Shown here: one piece after another, positions 5,487 to 6,398 of the stretch
Layout: each line of letters begins with the position of its first letter
How positions within the stretch are numbered: the stretch's first letter is position 1
Assembly (NCBI RefSeq): GCF_937976295.1
Contig: NZ_CALJRY010000277.1
Location: 1 to 6,398, forward strand
Direction of reading: 5' to 3'
Length of the DNA: 6,398 nucleotides
Source: an uncultured Rothia sp.
GTDB taxonomy: Bacteria; Actinomycetota; Actinomycetes; Actinomycetales; Micrococcaceae
Program-made: the position numbers and the translations under genes
The notes under the pieces: generated by a model
Databases searched by the model: none
What the model saw: the letters and a program-made list of their open reading frames with translations, nothing else
Told to the model about the DNA's origin: nothing

Positions 5487-6398
5487 GGCTATTCGCCGCA
5501 TGTGGATGTCTGCCGCGTGCGTGTTTGTCCTGCTGATGGGTACCCTCAGCTATATTCAGTTCTTCGATTCGAAGACGCTGATGAATAATCAGTGGAATTC
5601 CCGAGCTCTCTACGATAATTACGGTTCGGCGCGTGGTTCGATCGTGGTTGATGGTACGGAGATTGCTTCGTCGGTGAAGTCCGATGATGAGTACAACTAC
5701 CAGCGTGTGTATAACCACCCGCTGAAGTATGCGGCTCTGACGGGTTACTTCTCCACGATTTATGGCGCAACCGGTTTGGAAGCTGCTATGGATAAGGAGC
5801 TTGCCGGCACGAGTGATAGCCAGTTCTACGACCGTGTGGCGCAGCTGTTCAGTGGCTCTTCTGCGCAGGGCGCCAGCGTGGAACTGACAATCAATTCGAA
5901 GCTTCAGGATATTGCCTACAACGCATTGCAGGGCCGTAAGGGTGCTGTGGTGGCGTTGAACCCGAAGACCGGTGAGATTTTGGCGATGGCTTCTTCGCCG
6001 TCCTATGATCCGAATCTTCTGTCGGCTCATACGAGCTCTTCGGTTTTGGCGAATTACCAGGCGCTGACTTCTGACGAGGACAACCCTCTGTTTAACCGTG
6101 CGATTGCGGGTAACACCTATTCGCCGGGTTCGACCTTCAAGATTATTGATGCGGTGGCGGCGCTGGAGTCCGGCAAGTACAACGCGTCTTCGGTCATTGC
6201 GAACCCCGCGCAGTTGCCGTTGCCGGGCACGAACATTAGCCTGCCAAACTATACGGGCGGCCAGTGTGGAACCCGCACTCAGGCGACGATTGAGTGGGCT
6301 TTGGCTCAGTCCTGTAATACGCCGTTTGCACAGATTGCGATGGATTTGGGTCAGGAGCGTATCGCGAAGACCGCTGAGAATTTTGGTTACGGCCAGGA
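5479..6398 (+). CDS. pbpA: PbpA: class B penicillin-binding protein, transpeptidase (3' end outside window)
   Basis: The first 306 residues are present; family members are about 480-490 long, so roughly a third is missing. A short cytoplasmic start (MDRAIRRMW) is followed by an uncleaved signal-anchor helix (about 8-29), so the rest is outside the membrane. Residues 40-130 form the short N-terminal pedestal region, including ARGSIVVDG (51-59), equivalent to the R-G-x-I motif of class B PBPs. The transpeptidase domain starts near 148, with GAVVALNPKTGEILAMAS (155-172). The active-site SxxK is S218-T-F-K221, inside YSPGSTFK; S218 is the acylated serine and the site of penicillin attack. SxN is S278-C-N280. 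The KTG motif should lie beyond the window. It cross-links peptides on strands made by RodA, encoded just upstream. In relatives pknA and pknB follow. Confidence 0.95.
   Translation, partial: MDRAIRRMWMSAACVFVLLMGTLSYIQFFDSKTLMNNQWNSRALYDNYGSARGSIVVDGTEIASSVKSDDEYNYQRVYNHPLKYAALTGYFSTIYGATGLEAAMDKELAGTSDSQFYDRVAQLFSGSSAQGASVELTINSKLQDIAYNALQGRKGAVVALNPKTGEILAMASSPSYDPNLLSAHTSSSVLANYQALTSDEDNPLFNRAIAGNTYSPGSTFKIIDAVAALESGKYNASSVIANPAQLPLPGTNISLPNYTGGQCGTRTQATIEWALAQSCNTPFAQIAMDLGQERIAKTAENFGYGQ

Noticed and set aside
3984..5501. A 505-codon open frame on the - strand opposite rodA
   Set aside because: Its product is a run of Arg, Gln, His, Asn and Thr without domain character, while the + strand encodes a full SEDS protein with all motifs. 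Long antisense frames arise from the codon bias of the sense gene.

Overview
The window carries one end of the conserved actinobacterial cell-wall and Ser/Thr-phosphorylation locus: fhaA, fhaB, pstP, a rodA/ftsW-type SEDS gene, then pbpA cut off by the window edge. All are on the + strand. The gene order, the protein families and the moderately high-GC, T-tolerant codon use (many GGT, CGT, GCT, TTG) point to an actinobacterium of the Micrococcaceae type. A Rothia-like organism is my best guess, but that is inferred from protein style and not from any search.

Layout. Positions 1-184 hold a stem-loop with a T-run (26-61) that probably ends an upstream transcript, then a short leader. A small two-helix membrane protein with a PLDc_N-type domain lies at 185-505. 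Positions 506-617 hold a good sigma70-type promoter (TGGACA, 17 nt, TATAGT) for tRNA-Leu(CAG) at 618-704, which has an encoded CCA and is followed directly by a near-perfect intrinsic terminator (708-738). Positions 739-932 have no convincing gene. They hold candidate -10 elements for the main operon and two stem-loops in its presumed leader. From 933 onward five genes are packed almost without gaps: fhaA/fhaB overlap by 1 base, fhaB/pstP are 3 bases apart, and pstP/rodA and rodA/pbpA each overlap by 8 bases.

How the genes work together. RodA polymerises glycan strands from lipid II, and PbpA, its likely class B PBP partner, cross-links them. FhaA and FhaB carry forkhead-associated domains that bind phosphothreonine, so they read phosphorylation by PknA/PknB-type kinases. 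PstP is the membrane-bound PP2C phosphatase that removes those phosphates. In relatives pknA and pknB follow pbpA, so they probably lie just beyond the window.

Nothing here looks like a new system. The points worth a second look are fine-scale. PstP and RodA share a C-terminal GGE-x-NG ending, produced because each gene end contains the next gene's ribosome binding site and start codon. PstP has an unusually long cytoplasmic linker with a juxtaposed acidic/basic cluster. The tRNA and the operon both have structured leaders.
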